From positions 23,521,133 through 23,585,132 of the forward strand of contig NC_089274.1 in NCBI RefSeq assembly GCF_963678975.1: a stretch of 64,000 bases of DNA, given 5' to 3'. The position numbers and the translations under genes are program-made. Positions 12,770 through 25,960 of this stretch are shown here, one piece after another. The notes beneath the pieces are model-generated. The model saw only the letters and a list, made by a program, of their open reading frames with translations. It was not told the origin of the DNA and searched no databases. The stretch's first letter is position 1. Each line of letters starts with the position of its first letter. The DNA is from Dysidea avara. Its lineage: Eukaryota > Porifera > Demospongiae > Dictyoceratida > Dysideidae.

Positions 12770-13010
12770 TGTTAGAAAAGAGTTTTCAGTGCTATTATGC
12801 AAGCAAGCACTGAAGACTCACTTTATTAATTTATGTATGTGTAGTCTTTTTGTTTTTGTTTTGTAATTGTATTATAACTAGCTATTTGATGGTTGTTTTT
12901 GTATTGTTTTGGTGTTGTGTATGTTATGTATTCCTCTGGGCAAGGAAGAACGGCTGTAACTGATTGCCTGAAGGTTAAATATATAAATCAAATCAAATCA
13001 AGCAAGCAAA
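12770..13010 (+). repeat. LINE or SINE 3'-tail-like sequence
   Basis: Low-complexity T-rich sequence, then CCTCTGGGCAAGGAAGAACG, ending in the short tandem tail AAATCAAATCAAATCAA. A short tandem repeat at a 3' end is typical of CR1/L2-type LINEs and dependent SINEs. No reverse-transcriptase frame is attached, so this is a tentative call. Confidence 0.4.
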
Positions 13011-14345
13011 CAGAACTACATGGGATTCCTTGATAGCCCGTATCATGAATTACATGCAAACATGCATCCCATATAGTTTAAGGTCTTATTGTAGATTTGT
13101 AACATCCATGCAAGTAATGCACTACTACACATCACACATACACAAAGCACATGTATACAATGATATATAAATCAAAACAGTAAACCTTTTCAGATTTTTT
13201 CAAAGGTAGTTTTTAGATTTGGTAGTGAGTCACAGAGATTTATATTATTTATACTGCAAAGCTATTACAATATTGAGGAACTCTTCCAATAGGAAGAAAT
13301 TACATGTACTAAAGATCTCATCATGTGTCCTGAAAATCTGTATTTAATTATGTTATTGAAGATATACAAGACATCAAAATTTATTTGCAGTGTTCTTACT
13401 TCTACCAAGATCCCAGAATTTACGAATGATTTCTCTATAGCTGAGTATATATAGCATATGCAATCAAGATTCAGATTCACCGAACTTATGATTCTGTGCA
13501 TGGATGATATAAACCAATTTCAATGGTTTCCTTTATAGCATTATAGCTTTATAGTGGTAATAGTGTTAATCAGTTTTATGTGTAATCATGAAATATATTA
13601 TTAGCAGAGACCTACCACAGTTTCCAATTGAAGATGGGAACTTTAAAATCTAGCTACTAAATTTGAAGGGTTAAGGGTTCTGAATATAATTCCTTGTAGT
13701 CTCACATTTTATGCTTGGAATTCTGATATGAAACTCTATTGACTGTTCTATTAGACTAGTTTTGAATACACTATACATTTGAATGCTCTATTAGACTATA
13801 TTTCTTCTTCAGTGTGGCTAAAATTAAGTTTTTTTTTTTTTCCTTCATGCACCTACACTGAGGAACCTGAATGTAAATACTGTCTTTTCTCTAAGGATAG
13901 AGCTAGCTATGTTTCTGCTGCAATGGAAGTCTACAAGTTCAAATTTCAGAGGAGACTTCCAAAACCCCCTCTATCTTCTGCAATGAATGTTTGCGATCTG
14001 CTAGGGATCCCTGCATGCATGCAGTAGGTATGTAGATGGTATTGTAAAGTATGCAATACATATACATACATGTATAGCTTCAGCAGCAGCAGCAGCAGCA
14101 GTAGCAGCAAGTATATATGATTATTAGTATAGCAGCAAGAAACACTTCACACAGGCCTGGCCTTCTGTTTGAATCTTCAATGCCCAAAGGGAAATTGATA
14201 ATAAAAAAGGTTTATAAATGCACCAAATTGCATTTATAAGCCTTTTAGAGTTGCAGTGGTACAACAGCGCCACAACCCTGTAAAGCAATGTGTGGTAGAC
14301 AGATCTGTTGTAATGATGAAAAGCATCTTATTGATAGATACAAGG
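13011..14345. other. Non-coding stretch with motif copies and a CAG microsatellite
   Basis: No gene recognised. Two degenerate CTATTAGACTA motif copies lie at 13738-13800, and an interrupted CAG microsatellite at about 14080-14108. Confidence 0.5.
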
Positions 14346-14852
14346 GCTAAGACTCAGGGGGTACCAAGCACAATGTAGCCAGCACAGGAGCCCTAGCATG
14401 GCATAATTTCAAGTATACAACACAAAAACACATATATAGCTATATGGTTCAGTTTAGTAGATCCAACAAATCCCAGGGAAGCTCTGCATGGACTTAAAAG
14501 GCCTAATGAACAGGAGACAGTGATGTGGGAAGCTTCTTGAATAGTGATCTTGCCAGCAGCTTTCTTTGTTAAGTGAAAGGCATTAGCCAATTGAGCAAGT
14601 GCACGTTCTGACATAAAGTGACTATAACATCCAATCTCTGCAGTTAATCCAGAATGTTGATCTTCCTTTCGAACTCTTACAACCTACATAATAATTATGT
14701 TGTTCATTCAAGTATATAAAACAAGTGGAATCATCAGGAACCAAGACCAAATCATGCAGATCTACTATGGGGTAGCTAGAAAGTAATTTAAAAAGATTGG
14801 TAGCTAGGGATAGTATAGGAGGACTGACAACTGAATTATGTACTGTTATCAA
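14346..14852 (-). pseudogene. Degenerate LINE C-terminal fragment (a)
   Basis: Minus-strand frames contain ALAQLANAFHLTKKAAGK followed by a segment with ITVSCSLGLLSPCRASLGF. The same layout appears at 16942-17178, and both share a downstream stretch containing GGTACCA and ACAGGAGCCCTAGC. The pattern recalls the last part of some LINE proteins (V.PIEIG.rG..., then a helical stretch ending R.SP.W). It is broken, and the family is uncertain. Confidence 0.4.
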
Positions 14853-15051
14853 GAGTCACATAAGCCCGCCCACAATATTAAAATTATTTTGAATCCTGAG
14901 CAAGACTGCCCATGCAATCACTGTAACACTACTGCAATTGTGATCTCTGCCATTTTGAAAGATGTAGTCTATAGAGTGAACAGCTTTTTCCAGCCACAAT
15001 TCCAGGTTTAGTAGCGGTAGCTAACTACCAGCTAGCACTATATAATAGAAT

Positions 15052-16556
15052 GCCAAATTGAAGATGTTTATCCAAGAAACAAGTTGATACTTGTTGCAAG
15101 TTCATAGTCTATTCTATCACAAAGTTATGGTATTTTTTTAACCTCAATCGCCCATGTATTTACACCCTTCATCTACATTCTTTGTTTGCTATTTAATTTT
15201 TATATTTTTTAGCTACCCAGGGGTGGGGAATGGGGGCATGTACCCTCTTCTCTGGAGGTAGTTGAACAAAGCTCATAAATCATAATATGTTCTACCAACA
15301 GCTTTAACTACAATGGGGGTTTCCGTAATACTAGCAGCACTTCATTTGATAAACTCCTGACATTCTAAATCAAAATCTCAGTGAATACATCAACAACAAT
15401 GAAACACATGAAACGCGTATTTTGCCAGGTACAATAGCCGAGTAGCTACTGTACCTGAGAATACAAACATGAGATTACTTCTTGTCATTCTCAGGTGAGT
15501 CATCCTCAGGTACTTGAGAGGTCTTCTCAGATACCTGAGAATGCACCTGAGAGAGTCTAAAATATCCTAAGTGCATGGCATGTACCTTCAGATGCCATGT
15601 GTGTAATCTATGAAAGGTTTTTTCAGCAAATGTGACTGATAGTAGCACAGGGGCATAGCCAGGATTTGTGAAGGTTCCAATGTCAGTATTGAGTTACCAG
15701 AAGCAGGGGTCTCGGGGCACAGCCCCCAGCCGCTGAGAGACTTTCAATATTTCAAAACTCAACAAATTGCTATATTCTATGTGAAAAAGTACATTAATTA
15801 TAATGCATATAAGTGCCCCTGGGATGAAGCTAGTGCTAGATAAAGCTACCTAGTGGAAACAGACGGCTGCAGCATAACACAGAGATGCATACGTATAGGC
15901 ATCTGTAAGTGATAGGTATCCCACTAGTATAGGAACCATGAAACCACTGATACAAATCACAATCAAATCATTATAACTACAAATATGCATAGCATGGATC
16001 CATTTTGCATTCCCAAGTGATAAATTACTGGAGTTCTATATCTTTATACACTGCACACCAGTATAACGTCATGCTCAGTTTTGATTTTAATGTTAGAATG
16101 TGTGGAAAATTCCACTAATGAAGTTCCTTAGCATATGGATATTTACAGGCATGTTTTGTTAGTGTGTATATGACTGCTCTATTAGAGTATATACCTGACT
16201 GTTCTATTAGAGTATATCGATCTTTCTAACAAGTTTTCAAGAGGGCTGCCTTTGTCACAAAACTCAAAGGAGTGTACATAACCCCTATGCCCCACCCCTG
16301 GATATTTCCACTTTTTGGCTGTAGCTATATGTTACCAGCAGTGCATGCTCATGATTATCTAAAAAAAAAATTTTTTTAATTGAATGGCAAACAAAGAATG
16401 TAGGTGAAGGGTTAATTGTGTGGGCGGTTGAATTTATATGAATTTGCTGCATGCTGGTAAAAATATAGCTACCATAACTTTGTATAGAACAAGCTGATGT
16501 ACATGCAACAAGTATCAACTTGTTTCTTGGATAAAAATCTTCAATTTGGCACCTAC
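15052..16556. repeat. Inverted repeat pair around a second element
   Basis: A left arm at about 15052-15205 and a right arm at about 16372-16556 are diverged inverted copies. Both contain CCAAGAAACAAGTTGATACT and CTACATTCTTTGTTTGC in mirrored order. Between them lies the dispersed element at 15648-16300. This may be an old large TIR element or two opposed copies of a smaller repeat. Confidence 0.6.
15648..16300 (+). mobile_element. Dispersed element, CAGGGGCRTAGCC type (copy 1)
   Basis: It starts CAGGGGCATAGCCAGGATTT and can be aligned along most of its length with 39128-39927. Shared blocks include CCCCCAGCCRCTGAGAGACT, CAACAAATTGCTATATT and AAGTGCCCCTGGGATGAAG. Near its end are two CTATTAGAGTATAT motifs, then CGATCTTTCTAACAAGTTTT. 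It is non-coding, and its ends are less clear than those of the 39-kb copy. Confidence 0.7.
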
Positions 16557-16941
16557 TTTGAACAAAATTGAGTGTTGTATGGGTGATATATAGACAAAGG
16601 CCACTATTTTGAGCATAAAATGACTGAACTGTAGAGGACACCAAAGGTAAAATCTGCGATGGCTCCACTATCTCAAAATACACTTCATGGTATGTAGGTA
16701 CTATGTGCAAAGTTTCATGCTTTCTACACAATATTTTGCTAGGAGAGAAAATAAACGTCTTAATGATTAAGACAAAATATACATTACAAGCATACAGGGG
16801 CCTAGACACAGGGGTACCATGTGCTGATGGATCAGTACAGGAGCCCTAGCTGGCAAGACTTACATTAACTAAAAGTAAATTAAATTACAATACACCAAAA
16901 AAAAAAAAAATCTATATCTACATACATGTAATACTTAAAGA

Positions 16942-17178
16942 TTACCTAAGGTGGTCTAAAAGATCCCAGCCCGGGGAGGCTCTAGAATTAAAAATTCTGT
17001 AAGAACAGGACATAGCAATGCGAGCTGCCTGCTCAAACAAGGATCTGACGGTTTTCTTTGGCACTTCACAAGCATTAGCCATTTGAGCAATTGTTTCTGA
17101 CAAAAAGTGGCCTAAACAACCAATTTCAATGGGAACAAGATTGACAGTTAACCCAGAAAGCTGGAGGTCGTATTGCAA
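16942..17178 (-). pseudogene. Degenerate LINE C-terminal fragment (b)
   Basis: The minus-strand frame reads LSGLTVNLVPIEIGCLGHF...IAQMANACEVPKKT...RIAMSCSYRIFNSRASPGW. It is a better kept relative of the fragment at 14346-14852. The layout recalls the end of some non-LTR retrotransposon proteins. It stops about 150 bp before the NAGLU2 start codon, so the promoter of that gene may lie partly in transposon-derived DNA. Confidence 0.4.
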
Positions 17179-17327
17179 TGCCGCTCTACAGACCTTGACA
17201 GACTGAGAGAGAATTGATACTTTTATTAATTGCTAAAACTTCTAGTTTTCGCGCCTCTACATTCGCACTTTTTTTTCACGTGTTAAATTTATTTCTTACA
17301 AATAAATAGCAGTGTGCTTAGCTGAAA

Positions 17328-20307
17328 ATGCGTATCCTTGTTGCGGTTTGCTTCCTTTCGACGTTGCTAGTTTGTTGCAACGGCGACTCCATTAGCGCCA
17401 TTCAAGGCCTGGTCTCCCGTGTACTTGGTGAGAAATTTGTCAAGCGATTTCAATACGAGGTTATTGACCCAGAGCCTGGAACTTTAAAGGATGTCTTTGA
17501 AGTAGACTCCACTATGCAAGATGGAAACCCAGTTCCCGTACTACGTGGTAACAATGGTGTTGCGTTAGCTTCTGCTTTAAACTACTACCTCAAGTATTAT
17601 TGTTATTGCTCAGTCAGTTGGGGAGACGATGGATCAGGTGATCAATTACAGCTACCCGAGCCACTCCCAACTGGATTTCCTAAAGTCAGACAAGTGATGG
17701 CAAAGTTTCGATACTACATGAACGTGTGCACAGTGTCCTATTCTATGGTGTGGTGGGATATTGACAGGTGGACAAGAGAAATTGACTGGATGGCACTGAA
17801 TGGTATAAACATGCCTCTCTCTTTCACAGGACAAGAATATGTTTGGAAGAAATTTTACATGTCACTGGGGCTGAATGAATCAGAGATTGATGCTTACTTT
17901 TCAGGTCCTGCATTCTTGGCCTGGCAGAGGATGGGTAACTTGAAGGGCTGGGGTGGACCACTGAACGATGCCTGGATTGACGCACAAAGAGACTTACAAC
18001 TACAAATCTTGAACAAGACAAGAGAATTTGGAATGATGAATGTACTGCCTGGTTTTGCTGGACATGTACCTGATGCCATTAGACTGCAATATCCTAACAG
18101 TACGTTTATCAAAAACTCAAACTGGGGCCGGTTTAATGCTACCTACTCTGGAGATGTTTTATTGGAACCAACTGATCCATTGTTCATGGAACTGGGGAAG
18201 AAATATTATGAAATACTAATAGCTGAGTATGGTACTGACCATTTATTCAACTCTGATACTTACAATGAGATGCAGCCATCTTCAAAAGACAAGTCATTTC
18301 TAGCTGCTACCAACAAAGCTATATATGATGCAATGGCTGCTGTAGATAAGGAAGGAATCTTTGTGATGCAGGGATGGTTGTTCCAGGAGAGTAAGTTATC
18401 ACAACATGGACGTATAATTAGTCTGGTTCCATAACTGCATTGCCGGTTATGCAACTGGGCATCTGGTTGCTGGGTGTCCAGATGTACAAGCTGCAGATTT
18501 CAACTGTCCACTAACAGCAATCACTAAAGGTGAATTACTTTGAAAACAAACTGTGAATGAGAATCCTATAGGTGGGAGCTTGTGCTACTACTACTGTGTG
18601 TACTAAGGAGAAACCTACACATAAAAAAAAACAAAAATTTAAGAATGTTGGCCTATCTTCATGTTGTACCTATTGACCCCAGCTTGCCTCAAACCCACCA
18701 TGTATTTGATAGTGCCATAAATAACAAAAAATACATGCCCAGTTATTATTGTTTGACGATTGTACTGCGGACACATTGTTTTGTTTGTTCACTGTGTTGA
18801 GTGTATCCAGTTATTTACATTTTCACTATTTTCTTAACTTAGCTGGATTCTGGACCAATGATGCTATCAAAGCATTCCTATCAGGTGTTTCTGATGACAA
18901 AATGATCATCCTTGACCTCAGTGCTGAAGCAAGACCTATTTGGGAAAGAACTGAGTCATTCTTTGGCAAGCCGTACATTTATTGTTTGCTCCACAATTTT
19001 GGTGGGATGAGGGGTATCTATGGTAACCTGGATGTTATTGGCAGTGGCCCAATCACTGCAGCTACTAAGAAGGGGAGCACTTTTGTTGGAATTGGCTTGA
19101 CTCCTGAGGCCATTGAGCAAAACCCAGTTGTGTATGACTTAATGGTAAGGGCTTGTTGTGACTTCTTCAATCCTTACATATTTCCCTACAGATGGAGATG
19201 TCTTGGAGAAATGAAACAGTTGATGTTGAGAAGTGGCTGCAGTTATATGCTAGGAGGAGATATGGCAATGTTAGTGATCCTGTGATAAGGGCCAACTTGG
19301 GATCAGCATGGAGTCTGCTATACCAGTGTTGTTATGTACATGACTTTTCTTGGGATTACAAGTCTCGTGTGGAGAGAGCCCCAGCTATTTCAATGGGTAC
19401 TACTACTAACTGGGAAAGTTTTCCAAATGCCACAATCATGGTGAAGGCTCTTGAACAATTGTTGACTGGTCACAATGATAAAAACTTAATTGAAGTTGGT
19501 CCCTACCAGTATGACATTGTAGACATCACCAGACAGGCTATCACCAATCTTTTTGCTGATGTACAAGTAATGTTTGGACTGTCCTATCAGAAATGGCAAC
19601 TTAGAAATGAAAATTCCACCAAAGAGTTTATGTCCATTACTAATGCCATGTTAGAAATGATTAGTGACCTAGATAAGTTATTAGCCTCAAATACTAACTT
19701 CCTTCTTGGCAAGTGGATAGAAGGTGCTCGTAATTCAGTGCAAAAGGAATCAAAAGAAGTACAAGATTTGTATGAGTTTAATGCTCGTAATCAGATCACT
19801 ATGTGGGGCTACCATGAGAACATTGAGGACTATGCTAGCAAGCAGTGGGCGGGGCTAGTTGGAGACTACTACATGAGAAGATGGAAACTGTTCAGTGGAC
19901 TAATGTTAGCTTGTCTTGACAATGGCAGTCACCTGTATTTTGACACATATGAGAATCAGAGGTATACTTTGGAGCAAGAATGGGGCATGGAGCGTACAAA
20001 GTACCCGACTAAACCAAAGGGTCAACTAATGGCTATAGTCTATGATATTTATCTCAAATACATCTCAGTACAAGGCTCCCAGATCACATATAAAGAGACA
20101 CAGGACAGTGAAATGAATGGAGAATACATTTACTTGTTTGGAGCTGGCTACAAAACATGGACAAAGGATGTGAATCAGTTGCGATATCTTTGTGACATCA
20201 ACCCCACCTGTGTTGGCTTCACTTCAACTGGAGTGGCTTACAATGCCACAGGCACTATCACTAAGTCACCCTCTGTAACACTGTACACTAAACTGAACAC
20301 ACCTTGA
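17328..20307 (+). CDS. NAGLU: Alpha-N-acetylglucosaminidase, copy 2 (GH89)
   Basis: Paralogue of copy 1 in opposite orientation, with the same role in lysosomal heparan sulfate breakdown. Exons 17328-18390, 18843-19144 and 19192-20307 give 826 residues; exons 1 and 2 have exactly the lengths of copy 1. The signal peptide is MRILVAVCFLSTLLVCC. Catalytic Glu residues are in DTYNEMQP (about 314) and GLTPEA (about 443). Intron 2 is only 47 bp against 127 bp in copy 1. Short words upstream (GCGCCTCT, TTAGCTG just before the ATG) are shared with copy 1, and a CACGTG E-box lies at 17277-17282. E-boxes are part of the CLEAR element of lysosomal genes in vertebrates, but one hexamer is weak evidence. 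No breaks seen. Intron 1 contains an open segment discussed in the findings. Confidence 0.93.
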
Positions 20308-20505
20308 AAACTGTACACCCCCAACATCACTAGTGCTGCTACTTTTGCTATTTGTTAGTTCGCTAGTTTTTGAATTTTCTTACACATAAATTTACATGAT
20401 TATTTGTGTGTACAAGTTAGCATTCAAAAATACAATATATATACTGTATCTCTTAGTATTAGCAAGAGTATATATCGGGGAACTCCCTATTATATACTCT
20501 TGGTA

Positions 20506-23500
20506 TTAGTCAAAACTAATTAGTTCAGCTTCTTGTACTGGTTGTATTGGAGGTGGCATGCCATACATATTGGGTGGAGCTGCATTATAAGGGGGTGGAG
20601 CTTGTTGCAGTATAGGTGGGGCTTGTTGTGGCATGGGTGGAGCATGTTGCAGGGATGGGTTGGGCTGGTTATACTGTACATCAGCTGGAGGAATACCCTG
20701 CATGTAGCCAGTAGAAGATGGAGCCTGGTGCAGCGAAGGCAAATGGGTACCATATGCTGCAGTTGGCAGAGCCGACGGCTGTTGGTAAGCAGGGACACTC
20801 GTACTCAACAACGGATTAGTAACATCAGGAGCTACTCCACCGTGTTGTGGATTAGCATATAATGGTAGACCTGATGGCTGTGGATTAACACTCATCCCAG
20901 AAAGATGTTGACTCATATTTGGGGGTGGTAAACTAGAAGGTTGAACATTAATACCTGGTGGTGGTACATTCAGTGAAGGTGGCTGTACATTTAACGATGG
21001 TGCTGTTCCGGTTAATGATGGATTCTGATAAGAGTAACCACCTCCTGGTAAAGTTGTATAGCCAACAGTTGGGTTGGACATCCCTGAGTACATGTCAGGC
21101 ATGATAGTTCCTTTAGATATGGGCTCTGGTGGACCTGATGGTAATGATGAAGGATAATCAGTCATTGTCATCTGCTGCATGCCCGGGACAACGTAAGATC
21201 CAAACTGTTGTTGAAACAACTGTTGCTCTTGCATCTTTAACCTGCTCCGCTCCATCTCTAGCTGTTCTTGCAGTGCCTGTAACCGCTTTGACTCTTGTTC
21301 CTCGATCTCTTCCCGGCGCTTGTTCTCCAGTTCCTTTTGGAATGTCAACTGCTCATTCTTTTGCTGTCTCAGAAGTGCCAGCTTCTGCTCCATTTGCATC
21401 CTGGCTAGTAGTGATTGCTCTTCTTCTTGCTGGCGTACCCTCTCCAAGTGCTGTCTCCTCATAGCATTTAGTGATACCCTAGCTTGCTTCACTTCATCAA
21501 CCTTCCTTAACACTCCCTCCTCAGAACCTGCAATGAGTAACATGATAGGTACATAAGTGGGACACCCATAAATGTATAATCAGGATGTGATCACTTTTGT
21601 ATTAGTGTATACACATTTAGACCCCCAGACACCTCACAATACAACATGGCCTCAAGGTCTTTGGAATAGAGGTGTTTCACTGCAGTGTAAGTCCAAAGTT
21701 GTGAGAGTTAAACTCACAAGAATGTATTTTACAAATCAACACTCCTTTGTGTAACAGATCTATAAACGCTTTTACTGTATAGCAGGCTGTATGTGCATTT
21801 AAAAAATGTCTACCTTCTGGTATACTTCACTTAAATACCCACATCCAATTGCAATTGAACTCACTTTTCTGCTCCTGCAATGCTTCTAGCTGTGCCAATA
21901 GTTGAGGGTGCATAACAGTTAGTGACTCAAACATCGTCTATACCACAGGCACAAGAATAAAAAAGGTAATTTCATGACTATACCAACTCACCTGTACAGA
22001 GGCATCAGCTGCAATACTCTTCCCAGTAGCGTTGACTTTCTGCATCCTCTGTAAGAATGTCTCGATGGTTTTCTTCATGGCAACTGCCAATGGACTCCCT
22101 GAAGAGAAAGACGGCTCACTGTTGGGAACTACTGTCACACTGGGACCAATATCTTTCTGCTGTTGTTGTTGATGTGATCGTTTTTGTTGTTGTTGTTGTT
22201 TCTGTTGCTCCCATCGTCCACGATCCAAGTAAGCATTCAACTAAATTTCCAAATATCAATATGATATACAATTTTATATATGCATTAGCTGGCCCTATAT
22301 TTTCCAAGTGCTCAAAATCCCCTAAGTACTTTTCTATAAACAATGTTTGCTAATTGGGTTTAGAACAAGAATTGACCAATCTAAACAGACCCAGATAGTG
22401 GTACACTAGTTCCAGAGCATTGCTGTGCTGGTTGAAATTACAGATAGCACCAGTGCTTATATATAATCACTAACCCCCAGCACGTATCCCATTACATGGA
22501 TAGAGACATTGGCTCACATTAACACAGACTCACTTGAGGGTTAGTATACTCTGGTTCAGGGAGAGGATCATAGGAAGGTGCTGATGGTATATCCCTGTAC
22601 ATTGGCAGGTCATCAGTGGCCTGCATTATTGGAGCAGAGGTGGTTGAAGAGGATTGTGTCTTCCTTGGCTGAGAGGAGGAGGAAGAAGATGGAGGGTGAG
22701 GCTGGTCACTGAGGCTCATGGCCATTGCCATATCAAGCTCTTCTTGCTCCTGTAACTCTGCTTCACGAGTACTAGATGGCTTCTGCATATGGAAATAAAG
22801 TTTAAGTGCCATACATGCAGTAGTATGACACAATGACACAAAGGAACTAAAGTGAAATTAATTCAATGGACCACCAAGTGTTTGTGTATTTGAAAATACA
22901 AATATATTGTAAATCAATATAACACACAAGTACAGTCCATACTCTTGATTGCTGTAAATACTCAACTAGAGAAATCATTTGTAAATTATAGAACAGGACA
23001 ACTAAGGTATAAAAAACTTGGAGAAAAAAATGTGGTAATAAAAAGATTACTTCCATATAATTTAACAACTGAAGTCATCTATAGACCATGTGTGATCTTG
23101 GGTGCTGTACATGTCTCGTTATGGCTTTGGATCCCCTTAACTCACCACAGCATAAGTATGTTGTGTTTGCAAGGAAATTTTTTTTAAATGCTTATGCGAA
23201 AGAATCATACTGGAAGATAGGGTATTAATATGATAAAGTTTCTAGGTAAAAGTACACAGCGCATACATATTTTGTCCTCAAAAATGGCATCTTATTGTGA
23301 GCACACGAGTTTATAAAGGACCACACCCTAGATTGCACATGGTCTATAAATCAGACAAATATTAAGGGAATCAGTGTCTACTACAAGGCAGTTTTATCGT
23401 GAAGTGTAGTGTTGTGTACCTGGGACTCCTTGGCCAGACTACTGCGAAGATACTCCTCTGGTAATACCCCATCATCATCATTAATAACATCAGCATTATC

Positions 23501-25682
23501 CCTGTTGTAGTAACATGTATGCTATGCTAGTAGATATCAACAAAATGTGTGAGCCACAGTAGAAATACTATATTCCCCTGAAGGCTTGGAACCACGCCCG
23601 TACTTTTCAGTGAGGTATACTGATTGAGGGGACCATCAGTGTTCTGATTATCAAGGTGTGTACAATTTTAGTGTAAACAGTTCTGATGTAATGTGTACAC
23701 ATGCATTCCCTGTATCTTGTTTCTGTCTGGCCATCACACAAGTAGTCATGTATACAATTATACTGGCACATGTGTACCATATACGCACAGTTACATGCGC
23801 ATCCTTCAAAGTTCAATACAGCATTTACGACTTGGTTGAAAACAATCACTAAACATCATTTGCATAATATCCAGGAGACTCAGGATAACAAAAACCTACA
23901 CTGAAAATGTTTTCTAAATAAGGCAATTAAAGATTAATAAAGCAATACAAATCCTTGAACATCTATCTACACACCAACATTGCACGCGTTCACACACACA
24001 CACATTACAGACACTGATTAAAATACATACATCCTGTAATACATACTTGACTATGGGGGCTCCAGACTTGACCTTGCGATAACACACATCACAGACACGT
24101 ACTGGATTCTGCATGTTGTAATGAGGAAGAGGAATGGTATTACCTGAGCAACCACCACACACAGACTTCCCACAGTTGCGGCAGTGATGCTGTAAACAGG
24201 TAAACAACAAAGATGGTGGTTAACAACATTAGCGACAAACAAACTAACCCTTCCTTTTGTGAATGACATCATTGAGAACTCATCACGGCAGTAGAAGCAT
24301 CGCTCTCCTTTCACCCATTCAGGAGCCTACAAACAAAAGACCTAAATAAGTGCAAAAAACGTGCTTTTATGATGACTACCTTTTCAATTTTTTCAACAAA
24401 TGAGGACTTTGCAACTTGAACTTCAGGAAAAAAAATTCCTACAAAAGTACAAGTACTCAACACTTCTAATTAACAAAAAAATCTACTACAATAAAGCAAT
24501 CGATTTATTACCTTACAAACACAGTTACATAAAATCTCTTATCATAAACCTGTGCTATATGAAGTGCTTAGTTACCATTATGTAATTAATGACAAAATGA
24601 AAACATCTCCATGTAGTGGTGAGGTACAAATTTGAACAATGCCCTCACTATTACAAGGTCATTTCTGTTGGTCAAATTGATCTACTATTGACTAGAACAC
24701 GGGAGTAACTCTTACCATCTCGTTGTAACTCAGCACATGTCTCTTTCACTACGCCATGACCCTTTGATGCAGTCAGGCCAGCATTCCATTCACTCAACAA
24801 CTCCAGAGCTCTATTGATTAGCTTGTCGTTTCCACTCTCCTAATTTAATATACCAAGAGTTAGTAAATATTAACTTTATTTTTACTAATCATCCAACATT
24901 AATGCACAACTACAGCAACAAAGACGCTTACATTGGAAAAAAAAAAACATTGCAAAGAGATTTTACCTTTGCAAGAGGGAAGCCTTTATTGTAACTAAAA
25001 TATGTTGGTTCCCATTACAGAAAGGTTCCACTTGGTGGTGGCAACAAACAAAACTACAGGGAACAATTTAAACTCTTAAGACTTTTAGTAGCATGATTGA
25101 AAGAAAGCGCAGCATAGGAATTGCATTTAATGAATCACTCTTATAATTACATTACCAAAGCCATTGCTTACTTTAATAACTGTCTTCATTGCTTCCATGA
25201 ATGACTTAGAGAACACTTCAACATAAAAGTCTTCTCCACAATTCTTCATACAAGCGTTAAGTACCTACAGACATAACAAATACAATAACAACTAGCCTCT
25301 TACACATTCTAAATAACAATGTAGTAATTATTAAACTAAACAAGTATACCTCAATAGTGTGGTACTGTACTGTAGCCTCTCCCGTGAGCAAACTACGTCT
25401 AATAGCCGCCACCGCATCCTTAACCCTGAGAGGTGCATTAATAAGAATCATAAAACTCCTTAGTTTTTCTCTTTATACTTCAACGACATTGTATGATTTA
25501 TTACTGGTACATAACTCACCCGCTTTTCTTCGCCCTTTGTATCTCCTCCACGAAGTCAAACGTGGCGCCCAGGTCTGGTTCTTTTTGTGAGGGGTCAGTG
25601 GCTTGCGCTAAACACCGTTACAAGGTGAACAATGACTGGAACAATGCAATGACTTACCCAACAAGGACTTGAAATTCACCAT
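20506..25682 (-). CDS. HGS: Hrs, ESCRT-0 subunit (VHS-FYVE-UIM)
   Basis: ESCRT-0 subunit that binds ubiquitinated cargo and PI3P on early endosomes and recruits clathrin. Thirteen exons (25682-25658, 25607-25520, 25425-25350, 25264-25172, 24839-24716, 24438-24380, 24326-24249, 24189-24047, 23501-23420, 22782-22534, 22240-21992, 21937-21865, 21527-20506) join in frame to 786 residues (human 777). In order: VHS domain (about 1-135, diverged start MVNFKSLLAQATDPSQ), FYVE zinc finger (about 156-226; APEW, KGRHHCRNCG, PVRVCDVC), UIM (EQEELDMAMAMSLSD, about 265-282), the Hrs core (KKTIETFLQRMQ...HPQLLAQL), a Gln/Glu-rich coiled coil (about 450-560), and a Pro/Gln-rich tail ending ELISFD. That ending is the clathrin-box peptide also found at the human C terminus. 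It lies tail to tail with NAGLU2, 198 bp apart. Confidence 0.95.
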
Positions 25683-25800
25683 AGCACGACAACTCAAGAA
25701 TTAATAACTAGCGTTAATGAGTACTGAGCGATAATACAAAATTTGCTGTGAAATGATCACGAGTTTCCTTAATGACATAACAACCGGATACATAATATCA

Positions 25801-25808
25801 TGACGTCA
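25801..25808. promoter_or_regulatory. CRE-like palindrome upstream of HGS
   Basis: A perfect TGACGTCA lies 119 bp upstream of the HGS start codon, in the expected promoter range for a compact genome. It is the consensus CREB/ATF site. Function is inferred from sequence and position only. Confidence 0.4.
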
Positions 25809-25960
25809 CTATTTCATCACTGTGTAGCAAACAATTCAGCCACTATCAAAACTAACAGTTTACGCTGAGATGCAATCATTCCTAGCTAAGACACAGATGT
25901 GGTGGCAATTCACCCATGTAGCTAGTACATTTCAGACTGCGATCATCCATTAATCTCATC

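Noticed and set aside
17277-17282. CACGTG as a TFEB/CLEAR lysosomal control site for NAGLU2
   Set aside because: A single hexamer without the flanking consensus, and not found before NAGLU1; noted in the gene entry but not listed as a site.
20533-21556. Plus-strand frames of 78-111 codons opposite HGS
   Set aside because: Antisense of the Gln/Pro-rich HGS tail; the plus-strand frames look like nothing known.
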